In this document: one piece after another, positions 1 to 5,785 of the stretch
Position numbering within the stretch: position 1 is the stretch's first letter
How the letters are laid out: each line of letters starts with the position of its first letter
Assembly (NCBI GenBank): GCA_964556885.1
Contig: CAZKYP010000206.1
Location: forward strand, 1 to 5,785
Length of the DNA: 5,785 nt
DNA from: CAZKYP01 sp964556885
GTDB lineage: Bacteria; Planctomycetota; Phycisphaerae; Sedimentisphaerales; Anaerobacaceae
Reading direction: 5' to 3'
The notes under the pieces: generated by a model
What the model was told of the DNA's origin: nothing
Database searches by the model: none
The model's input: the letters and a program-made list of their open reading frames with translations, nothing else
Program-made: the position numbers and the translations under genes

Positions 1-867
1 GTTCGCTGGCCGAAGATGGTTTCCCCGGATGGACGGGACAGTCCCAGTTCGGTCGGAGTGTTTCTTATCTGGCAGCAGCCGCATCCGATTTATTATGCCG
101 AGTTGTGTTATCGCGGCCACGGCGACCGTGAAACACTTGAACGATACCGTGATATTGTATTCGAGACGGCTGAGTTTATGGCGTCTTACCCGGTCTGGGA
201 TGAAGAAAATAATCGTTATGTCCTCGGACCGGCTTTGATACCGGCCCAGGAAAGTTATGGAAGGTATCTGAGGACTACTTTGAATCCGACATACGAGCTG
301 GCCTATTGGTACTGGGCGCTTGAGACCGCGCAAAAGTGGCGGCAGCGATTGGGTATGGAGCGGGAGCCGAACTGGGACAAGGTGATTCAGAATTTATCTC
401 GTCCGACCATCCGTGATGGAGTATATACCGGAATTGAAACTGAGCCGTATACGATTACCGAAGATCATCCTTCTATGGTGGCGGCGTTGGGATTCGTGCA
501 ACAGACTCCACTTATCGATCCTGAAGTAATGAAAAGGACTTTGGATTTCGTATTCGAGTCATGGGACTGGCCGAGCACATGGGGGTGGGATTACCCGATG
601 CTGGCGATGACTGCGGCCCGTATCGGCGAGCCGGAGAAGGCGATAGACGCACTGTTTATGGATGCGCAAAAAAATCGATACCTTGCGAACGGCCACAATT
701 ACCAGTCGGCCCGGCTTCCTCTGTATCTTCCCGGTAACGGCGGTCTGCTGACGGCGGTTGCCATGATGGCCGCAGGCTGGGACGGTTGCCCGGAACGTTC
801 GGCGCCCGGTTTTCCTGATAATGGAAAATGGAATGTGCGATGGGAAGGACTCAAACGAATGCCATAA
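1..867 (+). CDS. GH95-like (alpha/alpha)6 glycosidase homologue, C-terminal part (5' end outside window)
   Basis: The reading frame is open from base 1, so the ATG at 16 is probably internal and the true start lies upstream; 288 codons are visible. The Trp/Tyr-rich, all-helical sequence fits the catalytic barrel of a six-hairpin glycosidase. I see collinear matches with the GH95 enzyme downstream in this window. The segment ending PAQE (Glu codon 250-252) lies where GH95 has SPEHG with its general-acid Glu. NPTYELAYWYWALETA lies opposite TYDQMLVWDLFTNYVEAA. WGWDYPMLAMTAARIG lies opposite the GWSRAW helix. LPLYLPGNGG lies opposite PPFQIDGNFG. At the last site the GH95 base Asp is replaced by Pro (codon 730-732). 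The protein is therefore likely a carbohydrate-active enzyme of a sister family, possibly with a different base residue, or a non-catalytic homologue. Substrate and localisation cannot be judged because the N-terminus is missing. It ends 22 nt before the esterase gene, which suggests co-transcription. I am confident of the coding call, moderately of the fold and not of the activity. Confidence 0.75.
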   Translation, partial: VRWPKMVSPDGRDSPSSVGVFLIWQQPHPIYYAELCYRGHGDRETLERYRDIVFETAEFMASYPVWDEENNRYVLGPALIPAQESYGRYLRTTLNPTYELAYWYWALETAQKWRQRLGMEREPNWDKVIQNLSRPTIRDGVYTGIETEPYTITEDHPSMVAALGFVQQTPLIDPEVMKRTLDFVFESWDWPSTWGWDYPMLAMTAARIGEPEKAIDALFMDAQKNRYLANGHNYQSARLPLYLPGNGGLLTAVAMMAAGWDGCPERSAPGFPDNGKWNVRWEGLKRMP

Positions 868-873
868 TTAATT

Positions 874-878
874 AAGGA
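874..878 (+). promoter_or_regulatory. Ribosome binding site of the acetylesterase gene
   Basis: AAGGA lies 11 nt before the ATG at 890, inside the 22-nt gap after the preceding stop. It is a moderate Shine-Dalgarno with a longish spacer. It supports 890 as the start, as does the lipoprotein signal peptide that begins there. The gap is too short to hold a clear promoter. Confidence 0.6.
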
Positions 879-889
879 TTCAATCGATT

Positions 890-2185
890 ATGAAAAAACA
901 ATATGTATGTAATGCGATATGTGTGTTAATTGTATTTTGTATTTTTGGATGCTCGTCTGAGAAATTATCTGCTGCACAAACAGAAGAAGCCATTTATAAA
1001 TTCGATTTTGGCTCCGGCAAGGTTGCATCGGATTATACTCAGATTTTACCGGCTTCGGTTTATTCGGATGAGTCCGGATATGGATTCGAGCCGGGGGCGC
1101 AAATCGAAGCGATTGACCGGGGTGGGACAGATGCGCTCCGCGGAGATTTCTGTACGAGTGACAAACCATTTTATTTCTCCGTAAAGCTGCCGGAAGGCAG
1201 TTATAAAATAACAATGACATTGGGTGATAAAGAAGGTCAATCAGCAACAACGATAAAGGCCGAGTTGCGCCGTTTGATGCTGGAAGATGTCGAAACAACG
1301 GCAGGAAAATTTGAGACCCGAACGATTGTAGTCAACACACGGACACCGAATATTCCTAACGATGGCCAGGTAAGATTGAAAGATAGGGAAAAAACGTCAG
1401 AATCATGGGCGTGGGATGATAAACTGACTCTGGAATTCAACGGCAATCACTCGTGCATTTGTGCTCTGGAGATTTTCAAAGTGGAGGATATTCCGGTGGT
1501 TTATATTCTTGGCGATTCCACTGTGTGCGACCAGCCGCTCGAACCGTGGAATAGCTGGGGGCAGATGTTAACACGATTCTTGAAGCCCGATGTAGTTGTG
1601 GCTAATCATGCCGAATCGGGTGAATCAATCCGAAGCTCTCTCGGCGCCGGGAGGGTGGATAAGGTTATGAGCCTTATAAAGCCAGGTGATTATCTGTTAA
1701 TGCAATTCGGTCATAACGATATGAAAGACCGCTCGCCGAACGCACTTGAGACTTATAAATCGAATCTGAAAAAACTGGTCTTGGATACACGGGCAAAAGG
1801 CGCCACGCCTGTCCTGATTACGAGTATGGAACGTAAGGCCGGAGTCGAGAGGGACACTCTGGGAGATTATCCCGAAACCGTGCGGCAGGTGGCGAGAGAA
1901 GATAATGTTGTACTTATTGATTTGCATTCTGTCAGCAAGGTTTTATACAAGGCGTTAGGGGATAACTTAGACAGGGCCTTTCAGGACGGCACACATCACA
2001 ATAACTACGGCAGCTATGAGTTTGCTAAATGTGTCGTGGAAGGTATAAAAGATAGCAAGCTGGACCTGGCGAAATATATTGTTGATGATTACTCGGGATT
2101 CGATCCTAACCATCCCGATCCGGTTGATAAATTTGTGATGCCGGCCAGCCCTGTAAAAACCGACAAAACTCCCGAGGGTAGTTGA
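890..2185 (+). CDS. SGNH/GDSL acetylesterase lipoprotein, rhamnogalacturonan acetylesterase-like (CE12)
   Basis: This 431-residue protein probably removes O-acetyl groups from a polysaccharide such as rhamnogalacturonan. Residues 1-20 form a signal peptide ending in the lipobox IFGC. Cys21 would be lipidated, anchoring the protein to a membrane; Phe at -2 is slightly unusual. Residues 35-200 form a beta-rich domain starting YKFDFGSG, like the galactose-binding-like N-terminal domain of many CE12 enzymes. The SGNH hydrolase domain follows, with all four blocks present: GDST (nucleophile Ser210), ESGES (oxyanion Gly244), GHND (Asn276) and DGTHHN (Asp366, His369). The catalytic set therefore looks intact. 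A Pro/Asp-rich tail (about 400-431, FDPNHPDP) is typical of secreted CE12-like proteins. The gene lies between a GH95-like homologue and a GH95 enzyme, which supports action on the same glycan. CE12 is favoured over other SGNH families because of the QFGHND and DGTHHN motifs; the exact substrate is inferred. Confidence 0.88.
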   Translation: MKKQYVCNAICVLIVFCIFGCSSEKLSAAQTEEAIYKFDFGSGKVASDYTQILPASVYSDESGYGFEPGAQIEAIDRGGTDALRGDFCTSDKPFYFSVKLPEGSYKITMTLGDKEGQSATTIKAELRRLMLEDVETTAGKFETRTIVVNTRTPNIPNDGQVRLKDREKTSESWAWDDKLTLEFNGNHSCICALEIFKVEDIPVVYILGDSTVCDQPLEPWNSWGQMLTRFLKPDVVVANHAESGESIRSSLGAGRVDKVMSLIKPGDYLLMQFGHNDMKDRSPNALETYKSNLKKLVLDTRAKGATPVLITSMERKAGVERDTLGDYPETVRQVAREDNVVLIDLHSVSKVLYKALGDNLDRAFQDGTHHNNYGSYEFAKCVVEGIKDSKLDLAKYIVDDYSGFDPNHPDPVDKFVMPASPVKTDKTPEGS

Positions 2186-2200
2186 AAGAATTGATGAATA
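2182..2200 (+). promoter_or_regulatory. Esterase/GH95 junction with three possible starts (TTGA overlap)
   Basis: Three in-frame starts are possible for the GH95 gene: TTG at 2182, ATG at 2194 and ATG at 2200. The TTG overlaps the esterase stop as TTGA and has GAGGG at 2174-2178 only 3 nt upstream. Neither ATG has a good Shine-Dalgarno; GAAAGA at 2184-2189 is weak. All three leave the signal peptide intact. Translation coupled to the esterase stop is plausible for any of them. Confidence 0.45.
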
Positions 2201-4395
2201 TGAAGAGGCATTATGTACTTTATCCGGTCGCGGTTTTTGTTTTTGCCTTTGTAAGTCCGGCTTCGGGGGCTGATTTGATTTTACATTACGACAAACCTGC
2301 GGCGGACTGGATGACCGAGGCCCTTCCAATCGGAAACGGTTCCCTGGGCGGTATGTTATTCGGTGAGGTTGACCGGGTGCGTGTCCAGTTTAACGAGGAC
2401 AGCCTGTGGACCGGTGACGAAAAAGATACCGGTGCATATCAGAATTTCGGGGAATTACTGATAAATTTTGATTTACCACAGGACTCTCCGGCGGAATATC
2501 GTCGTCAATTGGATATAAGCACAGCAATTCACAATGTACGTTATAAGTTGAACGAAGTTATATATGAGAGGGACGCATTTTGCAGTTATCCGGACCGGGT
2601 AATGGTTATACGATGTACCGCCGACAAGCCGGGCTGTTATAACGGCTCTTTGCAGTTGGTTGATGCACACGAGGCCGCAGTGACGGTTGTTGGGAGCACA
2701 TTGACGGCCTCCGGGCAGTTGGATAATGGTTTAAAGTATGAAGCGCAGGTGCGGCTGTTATGCAAGGGAGGGAAGATACAGGCGGAAGACGGACGATTGA
2801 AATTTGCCGATGCCCACAGTTTGATTGTTCTGCTATCGGCCGATACGAACTATATCAACCGGTATGATAAAGGCTGGCGCGGCGAACATCCGCATGAGCG
2901 ACTGACGGATATTCTTAACAAGGCCGCGGCGAAGGGCTACGAAACTCTTCGCCGTACGCATATCGAGGATTACCAGGGATTATTTAACCGTTTCAGTTTG
3001 GATTTGGGGACTACATCGGATGATATATCGGCCTTACCGACGGACCGGCGCATCCTGAACTATCATCGTGACCGTCAAAATGATCCCGATCTTGAGGAAT
3101 TGTTCTGCCAGTACGGACGCTATTTGCTTATAAGCTCTTCGCGTCCGGGTTCACTGCCGGCGAACCTGCAGGGGTTGTGGAACAACAGTAACAATCCGCC
3201 ATGGCGCAGCGATTATCATTCCAATATCAATATCGAAATGAATTACTGGCTGGCCGAGCCGACAAACCTCGCCGAATGTCACGAGCAATTTATTGAATAT
3301 ATCGACAGCCTGCGTGAGGTACGAAAGCGGGCAACACAGGAATACTACAATTGCGAACGCGGCTGGACCGTACAAACGGAAAATAATATATACGGCGGAT
3401 CGAGCTGGCGGTGGAATCCGCCAGGCAGCGCCTGGTATTGCCGGCATTTGTGGGAGCACTATGCTTTCGGTATGGACGAGGCGTATTTGCGGGATACTGC
3501 CTATCCGGTTCTTAAGGAGGTTTGTGAGTTCTGGGAGGACAGGCTGGTGGAACTGCCCGACGGTCGTTTAGTAACACCGGACGGCTGGTCGCCTGAGCAC
3601 GGCCCGGAAGAACAGGGAGTTACATACGACCAAATGCTTGTCTGGGACCTTTTTACAAACTATGTCGAGGCCGCAGATGTTTTAGATGTCGATATTGCTT
3701 ATCATGACAAAATAGCGGCAATACGAGATAAGCTGGTCGGTCCAAAAATCGGTCGATGGGGACAGTTACAGGAATGGATGGAGGACCGCGACGATCCGAA
3801 CGACCAGCACCGACACGTTTCTCACCTTTTCGGTCTGCATCCGGGCCGCCAGATTTCACCTTCGAAGACGCCGGAACTGGCAGAAGCCGCGGCGGTTTCG
3901 CTTAGAGCGAGGGGAGACGGTGGAACCGGCTGGAGCCGGGCGTGGAAGATTAATTTCTGGGCGCGGCTGCTCGACGGAGACCATGCATATCTGCTGCTTC
4001 GGAATCTGCTGACACCGGTTGGTTTTAAGGAGATTAATGTTACCGGCGGTGGAGTTTATTCTAATCTTTTCGATGCGCATCCGCCGTTCCAGATTGACGG
4101 TAATTTCGGAGCGACCGCGGGAATAGTCGAGATGCTTCTGCAAAGTCACGCCGGAGAGATTCATTTGCTGCCCGCGCTGCCTTCAGCCTGGCCGAGCGGC
4201 TCTGTTAAAGGATTATGCACCAGAGGCGGTTTTTTAGTGGATATGCAGTGGAAGGACGGAAAACTTACAAATGCCGTAATCTTTAGTGTTAAAGGCCAAA
4301 AGTGTAAGGTTCGTTACGCAGATAAGGTTATAAACTTGACATTATCACCGAGCGAATCAGTTTCTCTGGATGGAAAATTGAATAAAGTTATGTAA
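2194..4395 (+). CDS. Secreted GH95 alpha-L-fucosidase-type glycoside hydrolase
   Basis: Counting from the ATG at 2194 the protein has 733 residues, the usual length for single-module GH95 enzymes. GH95 enzymes hydrolyse terminal alpha-L-fucose (often alpha-1,2-linked) or alpha-L-galactose with inversion. Residues 1-26 are a signal peptide (basic MKRH, hydrophobic core, cleavage after ASGA), so the mature enzyme is exported. The N-terminal beta-sandwich opens with the family signature EALPIGNGSLGGMLFG (about 42-57). The (alpha/alpha)6 barrel then shows NLQGLWN, the HSNIN-x3-NYW loop with Asn344 and Asn346, SPEHG with the likely general acid Glu468, HRHVSHLFGLHPG, and QIDGNFG with the likely base Asp635. 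These match the Asn/Asn/Glu/Asp set known from the Bifidobacterium bifidum family member. A C-terminal beta domain follows. All key residues are present. L-fucose versus L-galactose specificity is open, although the active-site His residues (342, 541) look fucosidase-like. The exact start is uncertain. Confidence 0.93.
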   Translation: MNMKRHYVLYPVAVFVFAFVSPASGADLILHYDKPAADWMTEALPIGNGSLGGMLFGEVDRVRVQFNEDSLWTGDEKDTGAYQNFGELLINFDLPQDSPAEYRRQLDISTAIHNVRYKLNEVIYERDAFCSYPDRVMVIRCTADKPGCYNGSLQLVDAHEAAVTVVGSTLTASGQLDNGLKYEAQVRLLCKGGKIQAEDGRLKFADAHSLIVLLSADTNYINRYDKGWRGEHPHERLTDILNKAAAKGYETLRRTHIEDYQGLFNRFSLDLGTTSDDISALPTDRRILNYHRDRQNDPDLEELFCQYGRYLLISSSRPGSLPANLQGLWNNSNNPPWRSDYHSNINIEMNYWLAEPTNLAECHEQFIEYIDSLREVRKRATQEYYNCERGWTVQTENNIYGGSSWRWNPPGSAWYCRHLWEHYAFGMDEAYLRDTAYPVLKEVCEFWEDRLVELPDGRLVTPDGWSPEHGPEEQGVTYDQMLVWDLFTNYVEAADVLDVDIAYHDKIAAIRDKLVGPKIGRWGQLQEWMEDRDDPNDQHRHVSHLFGLHPGRQISPSKTPELAEAAAVSLRARGDGGTGWSRAWKINFWARLLDGDHAYLLLRNLLTPVGFKEINVTGGGVYSNLFDAHPPFQIDGNFGATAGIVEMLLQSHAGEIHLLPALPSAWPSGSVKGLCTRGGFLVDMQWKDGKLTNAVIFSVKGQKCKVRYADKVINLTLSPSESVSLDGKLNKVM

Positions 4396-4396
4396 A

Positions 4397-5578
4397 ATGG
4401 AATCCTGTCGACGGACTGATTTTGTGGATAAGCAAGAGACCTCTTTTCAAAAATATGACGTTGGTTATCTGAATCCGGAACTGCCGCGGGCTACGTTAAA
4501 ACAGGCATTGAAGCATTATGTTGCTTCGGCGGTGATTTACGGCGGCGCGTTATTTATTCTCACAATCAGCCCGTGGTTCCGTGACCTGCTGAATGTCGGT
4601 TTTTACGGCTGTCCTGCGTATATTATATATCGCTATCTTTATGTATCATATCTGGTAATAACTCCCTTTGTATATTTCATCTTTCGACCGCGCTCGCTTT
4701 GGATTTCCAAGAATCTTCGCATAGCCGGATATTTCGGGCGTTTGATTCGATGGTGCTTACTGCCTCGCACAAGGCAGGAATTAGGTACATGGCGGCCGAC
4801 GTACGAAGAAAAGCACGCGATGATGTTCCTTTTGATCAAGATGTTTTATGGACCTCTGATGATAAATTCCGCCTTTGGTTCGTACAATATGCTCCTGCCC
4901 GCACTCCAGAGGCTTCAGCATACACATCAATTTTCTCTGGAATTTATTGACAAAGGCTACGTGTTTTTATTTCACGGCGTATTTCTGCTGGATGCGTCCA
5001 TGTTCGCTTTTGGTTATCACAGTGAATCATGGTTTCTTAGGAATAAGCTGCGTTATGCAGAAACAAATCCGTTGCACATACTGGTATGTATAGCTTGTTA
5101 TAGTCCTTTCAATATGGCAACAGGGGCGTTTTTCGGCCCGTCTTATCAAAATCCCTATATTTTGTTTAGTGGTGACATAATGCATCCGATGACCTGGGTA
5201 CTGCGGGGGCTGGGTGTTTTTTTCCTGCTGCTGCTGTTGTCTTCATCCCTGTCGATGTTTACAAGGGCCAGCAACCTTACTAATCGCGGCATTGTTGATT
5301 GGGGGCCGTACCGCATTATTCGTCATCCCGGCTATTTTGCGAAGAACATGTTCTGGCTTATGACGCTGATTCCCGCATTTGTTCCCAATAAAGCCGACCC
5401 GTATTTTGCATGGCCTGCTTATATTTTGTATTGTGCTACTATAGTCTGGGGATTTTTAGGCTGGGGCACGCTGTATTTCCTGCGTTCGATTACGGAGGAA
5501 AGATTCCTGATGCGTGATCCGGATTACGTGGCGTATTGTAAAAAGGTAAGGTATCGATTTATCCCCTGGGTTTATTGA
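4397..5578 (+). CDS. Polytopic membrane protein with C-terminal ICMT/PEMT-like methyltransferase domain
   Basis: This 393-residue protein has about eight hydrophobic segments, roughly at 40-58, 72-97, 142-168, 188-206, 227-247, 262-282, 316-331 and 337-361. It follows a charged, probably cytoplasmic N-terminus of about 38 residues and has no cleavable signal peptide. The last 100 residues carry the isoprenylcysteine carboxyl methyltransferase/phospholipid methyltransferase signature: GPYRIIRHPGY (303-313), then EERFL (367-371) and DYVAYCKKVRYRFIP (376-390). In that superfamily the RHP-x-Y and EE motifs help bind S-adenosylmethionine, so a SAM-dependent methyl transfer to a membrane or lipid-linked acceptor is likely; the acceptor is unknown. 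The first 260 residues or so match nothing I recognise. The start lies 1 nt after the GH95 stop, without a clear Shine-Dalgarno, implying translational coupling; GTG at 4424 is an alternative. Its role beside glycan-degrading enzymes is unexplained. Confidence 0.8.
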   Translation: MESCRRTDFVDKQETSFQKYDVGYLNPELPRATLKQALKHYVASAVIYGGALFILTISPWFRDLLNVGFYGCPAYIIYRYLYVSYLVITPFVYFIFRPRSLWISKNLRIAGYFGRLIRWCLLPRTRQELGTWRPTYEEKHAMMFLLIKMFYGPLMINSAFGSYNMLLPALQRLQHTHQFSLEFIDKGYVFLFHGVFLLDASMFAFGYHSESWFLRNKLRYAETNPLHILVCIACYSPFNMATGAFFGPSYQNPYILFSGDIMHPMTWVLRGLGVFFLLLLLSSSLSMFTRASNLTNRGIVDWGPYRIIRHPGYFAKNMFWLMTLIPAFVPNKADPYFAWPAYILYCATIVWGFLGWGTLYFLRSITEERFLMRDPDYVAYCKKVRYRFIPWVY

Positions 5579-5645
5579 TAAGTATCATATCACTTTTGAA
5601 AATCGACTTAATTTGCGGGGAGTATGAGTTATTGGAGGCAGCACC
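5579..5645. other. 67-nt intergenic gap with no recognisable terminator or firm promoter
   Basis: This is the longest non-coding stretch in the window and is AT-rich over its first 35 bases. I find no GC-rich hairpin followed by a T-run. A poor sigma70-like pair can be forced (TTGATA at 5575-5580, GAAAAT at 5598-5603, 17-nt spacer), but its -10 is too weak to call. The next gene may therefore be read through from the upstream unit. Confidence 0.4.
5634..5638 (+). promoter_or_regulatory. Strong Shine-Dalgarno of the last, partial gene
   Basis: GGAGG lies 7 nt before the ATG at 5646, a near-ideal site and the best in the window. It fixes the start of the downstream gene and shows that this host uses Shine-Dalgarno initiation, which argues mildly against Bacteroidota, where such sites are usually weak. 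Confidence 0.75.
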
Positions 5646-5785
5646 ATGGTCAGGAGAATAGTTATTTGTGTATTGTTGGTTTGCCTGGCAGCTTCGATAG
5701 CAGGAGCACAGGATCAGCAGATGCAACAAAGATTGAATCGATTTTCAACTCGGCCGCCGCGTGATAATGAACGGGGATTGAGGGA
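5646..5785 (+). CDS. Secreted protein of unknown function, N-terminal 46 codons only (3' end outside window)
   Basis: The open frame starts at an ATG with a strong Shine-Dalgarno and runs off the right edge. Residues 1-21 form a clear Sec signal peptide: basic MVRR, a hydrophobic core from about residue 5 to 18, and cleavage after AGA before QDQQ. There is no Cys at the cleavage site, so it is not a lipoprotein. The visible mature part is polar, rich in Gln, Arg and Asn (QDQQMQQRLNRF, then RPPRDNERG), and shows no domain I can recognise. Function cannot be assigned. Its position after an export-oriented glycan locus makes another secreted enzyme or a binding protein possible, but nothing in the sequence shows that. 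Confidence 0.75.
   Translation, partial: MVRRIVICVLLVCLAASIAGAQDQQMQQRLNRFSTRPPRDNERGLR

Noticed and set aside
16..867. Treating the first gene as complete from ATG 16
   Set aside because: The frame is open to base 1, conserved-looking sequence (RWPKM) runs across the ATG, no Shine-Dalgarno is visible before it, and the product would lack an N-terminal domain and part of the barrel.
866..889. Palindromes TTAATTAA-like and AATCGATT in the gap before the esterase
   Set aside because: They are short AT-rich palindromes expected by chance in an AT-rich spacer, with no GC stem or T-run for a terminator and no known operator match.
888..1298. 136-codon open frame on the minus strand opposite the start of the esterase
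   Set aside because: It lies wholly opposite a well-supported gene with a signal peptide and recognised domains. It has low-complexity, unrelated composition and no sensible ribosome site or family resemblance.
1967..2329. 120-codon minus-strand open frame spanning the esterase/GH95 junction
   Set aside because: It is antisense to the conserved DGTHHN block of the esterase and the signal peptide of the GH95 enzyme. It is explained as a shadow frame and has no domain signal.
5576..5587. Inverted repeat TGATA-AG-TATCA at the end of the methyltransferase gene
   Set aside because: The arms are 5 bp and AT-rich with a 2-nt centre, too tight for an RNA hairpin and not followed by a T-run. A chance occurrence or a minor operator cannot be told apart.
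5624..5764. Alternative small frame starting at ATG 5624 and ending at TGA 5762-5764, overlapping the last gene
   Set aside because: The preceding GGGGAG is only about 2 nt from the ATG. The peptide has no signal or domain features, whereas the overlapping frame from 5646 has an ideal Shine-Dalgarno and a clear signal peptide.

Overview
The window carries five genes, all on the + strand and tightly packed. From left to right they are: the C-terminal part of a GH95-like (alpha/alpha)6 glycosidase homologue cut by the left edge; a lipoprotein acetylesterase of the SGNH/CE12 rhamnogalacturonan acetylesterase type; a complete secreted GH95 alpha-L-fucosidase-type glycosidase; a polytopic membrane protein ending in an isoprenylcysteine/phospholipid methyltransferase-like (ICMT/PEMT) domain; and the first 46 codons of an unrecognised secreted protein cut by the right edge.

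The first four genes look like one transcription unit. The gaps are 22 nt, then about 8 nt (or a 4-nt TTGA overlap, depending on the start used), then 1 nt. No terminator is visible between them. The fifth gene follows a 67-nt gap and has its own strong Shine-Dalgarno (GGAGG); that gap also lacks a recognisable terminator.

The first three products fit a polysaccharide-degradation locus. The esterase would remove O-acetyl groups, the GH95 enzyme would remove terminal alpha-L-fucose (or L-galactose), and the partial protein would act on a further linkage. An acetylated, fucosylated plant polysaccharide such as a pectin (rhamnogalacturonan), xyloglucan or a related algal glycan is the most economical substrate, but this is inference. 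The membrane methyltransferase is the gene that does not obviously belong to that pathway.

The host is a Gram-negative-type bacterium: it has a lipobox protein, Sec signal peptides and a moderate GC content with mixed codon use. Loci rich in GH95 and CE12 are common in Bacteroidota and in the PVC group (Planctomycetota, Verrucomicrobiota, Lentisphaerota, Kiritimatiellota). There is no SusC/SusD pair here and Shine-Dalgarno sites are present, so I lean weakly to a PVC-group bacterium, possibly Planctomycetota. No RNA gene, CRISPR array, insertion sequence or long repeat was seen, and I see no clear evidence of a wholly new system. The most interesting point is the divergent GH95-like partial protein, in which the usual catalytic-base Asp position appears to be Pro.
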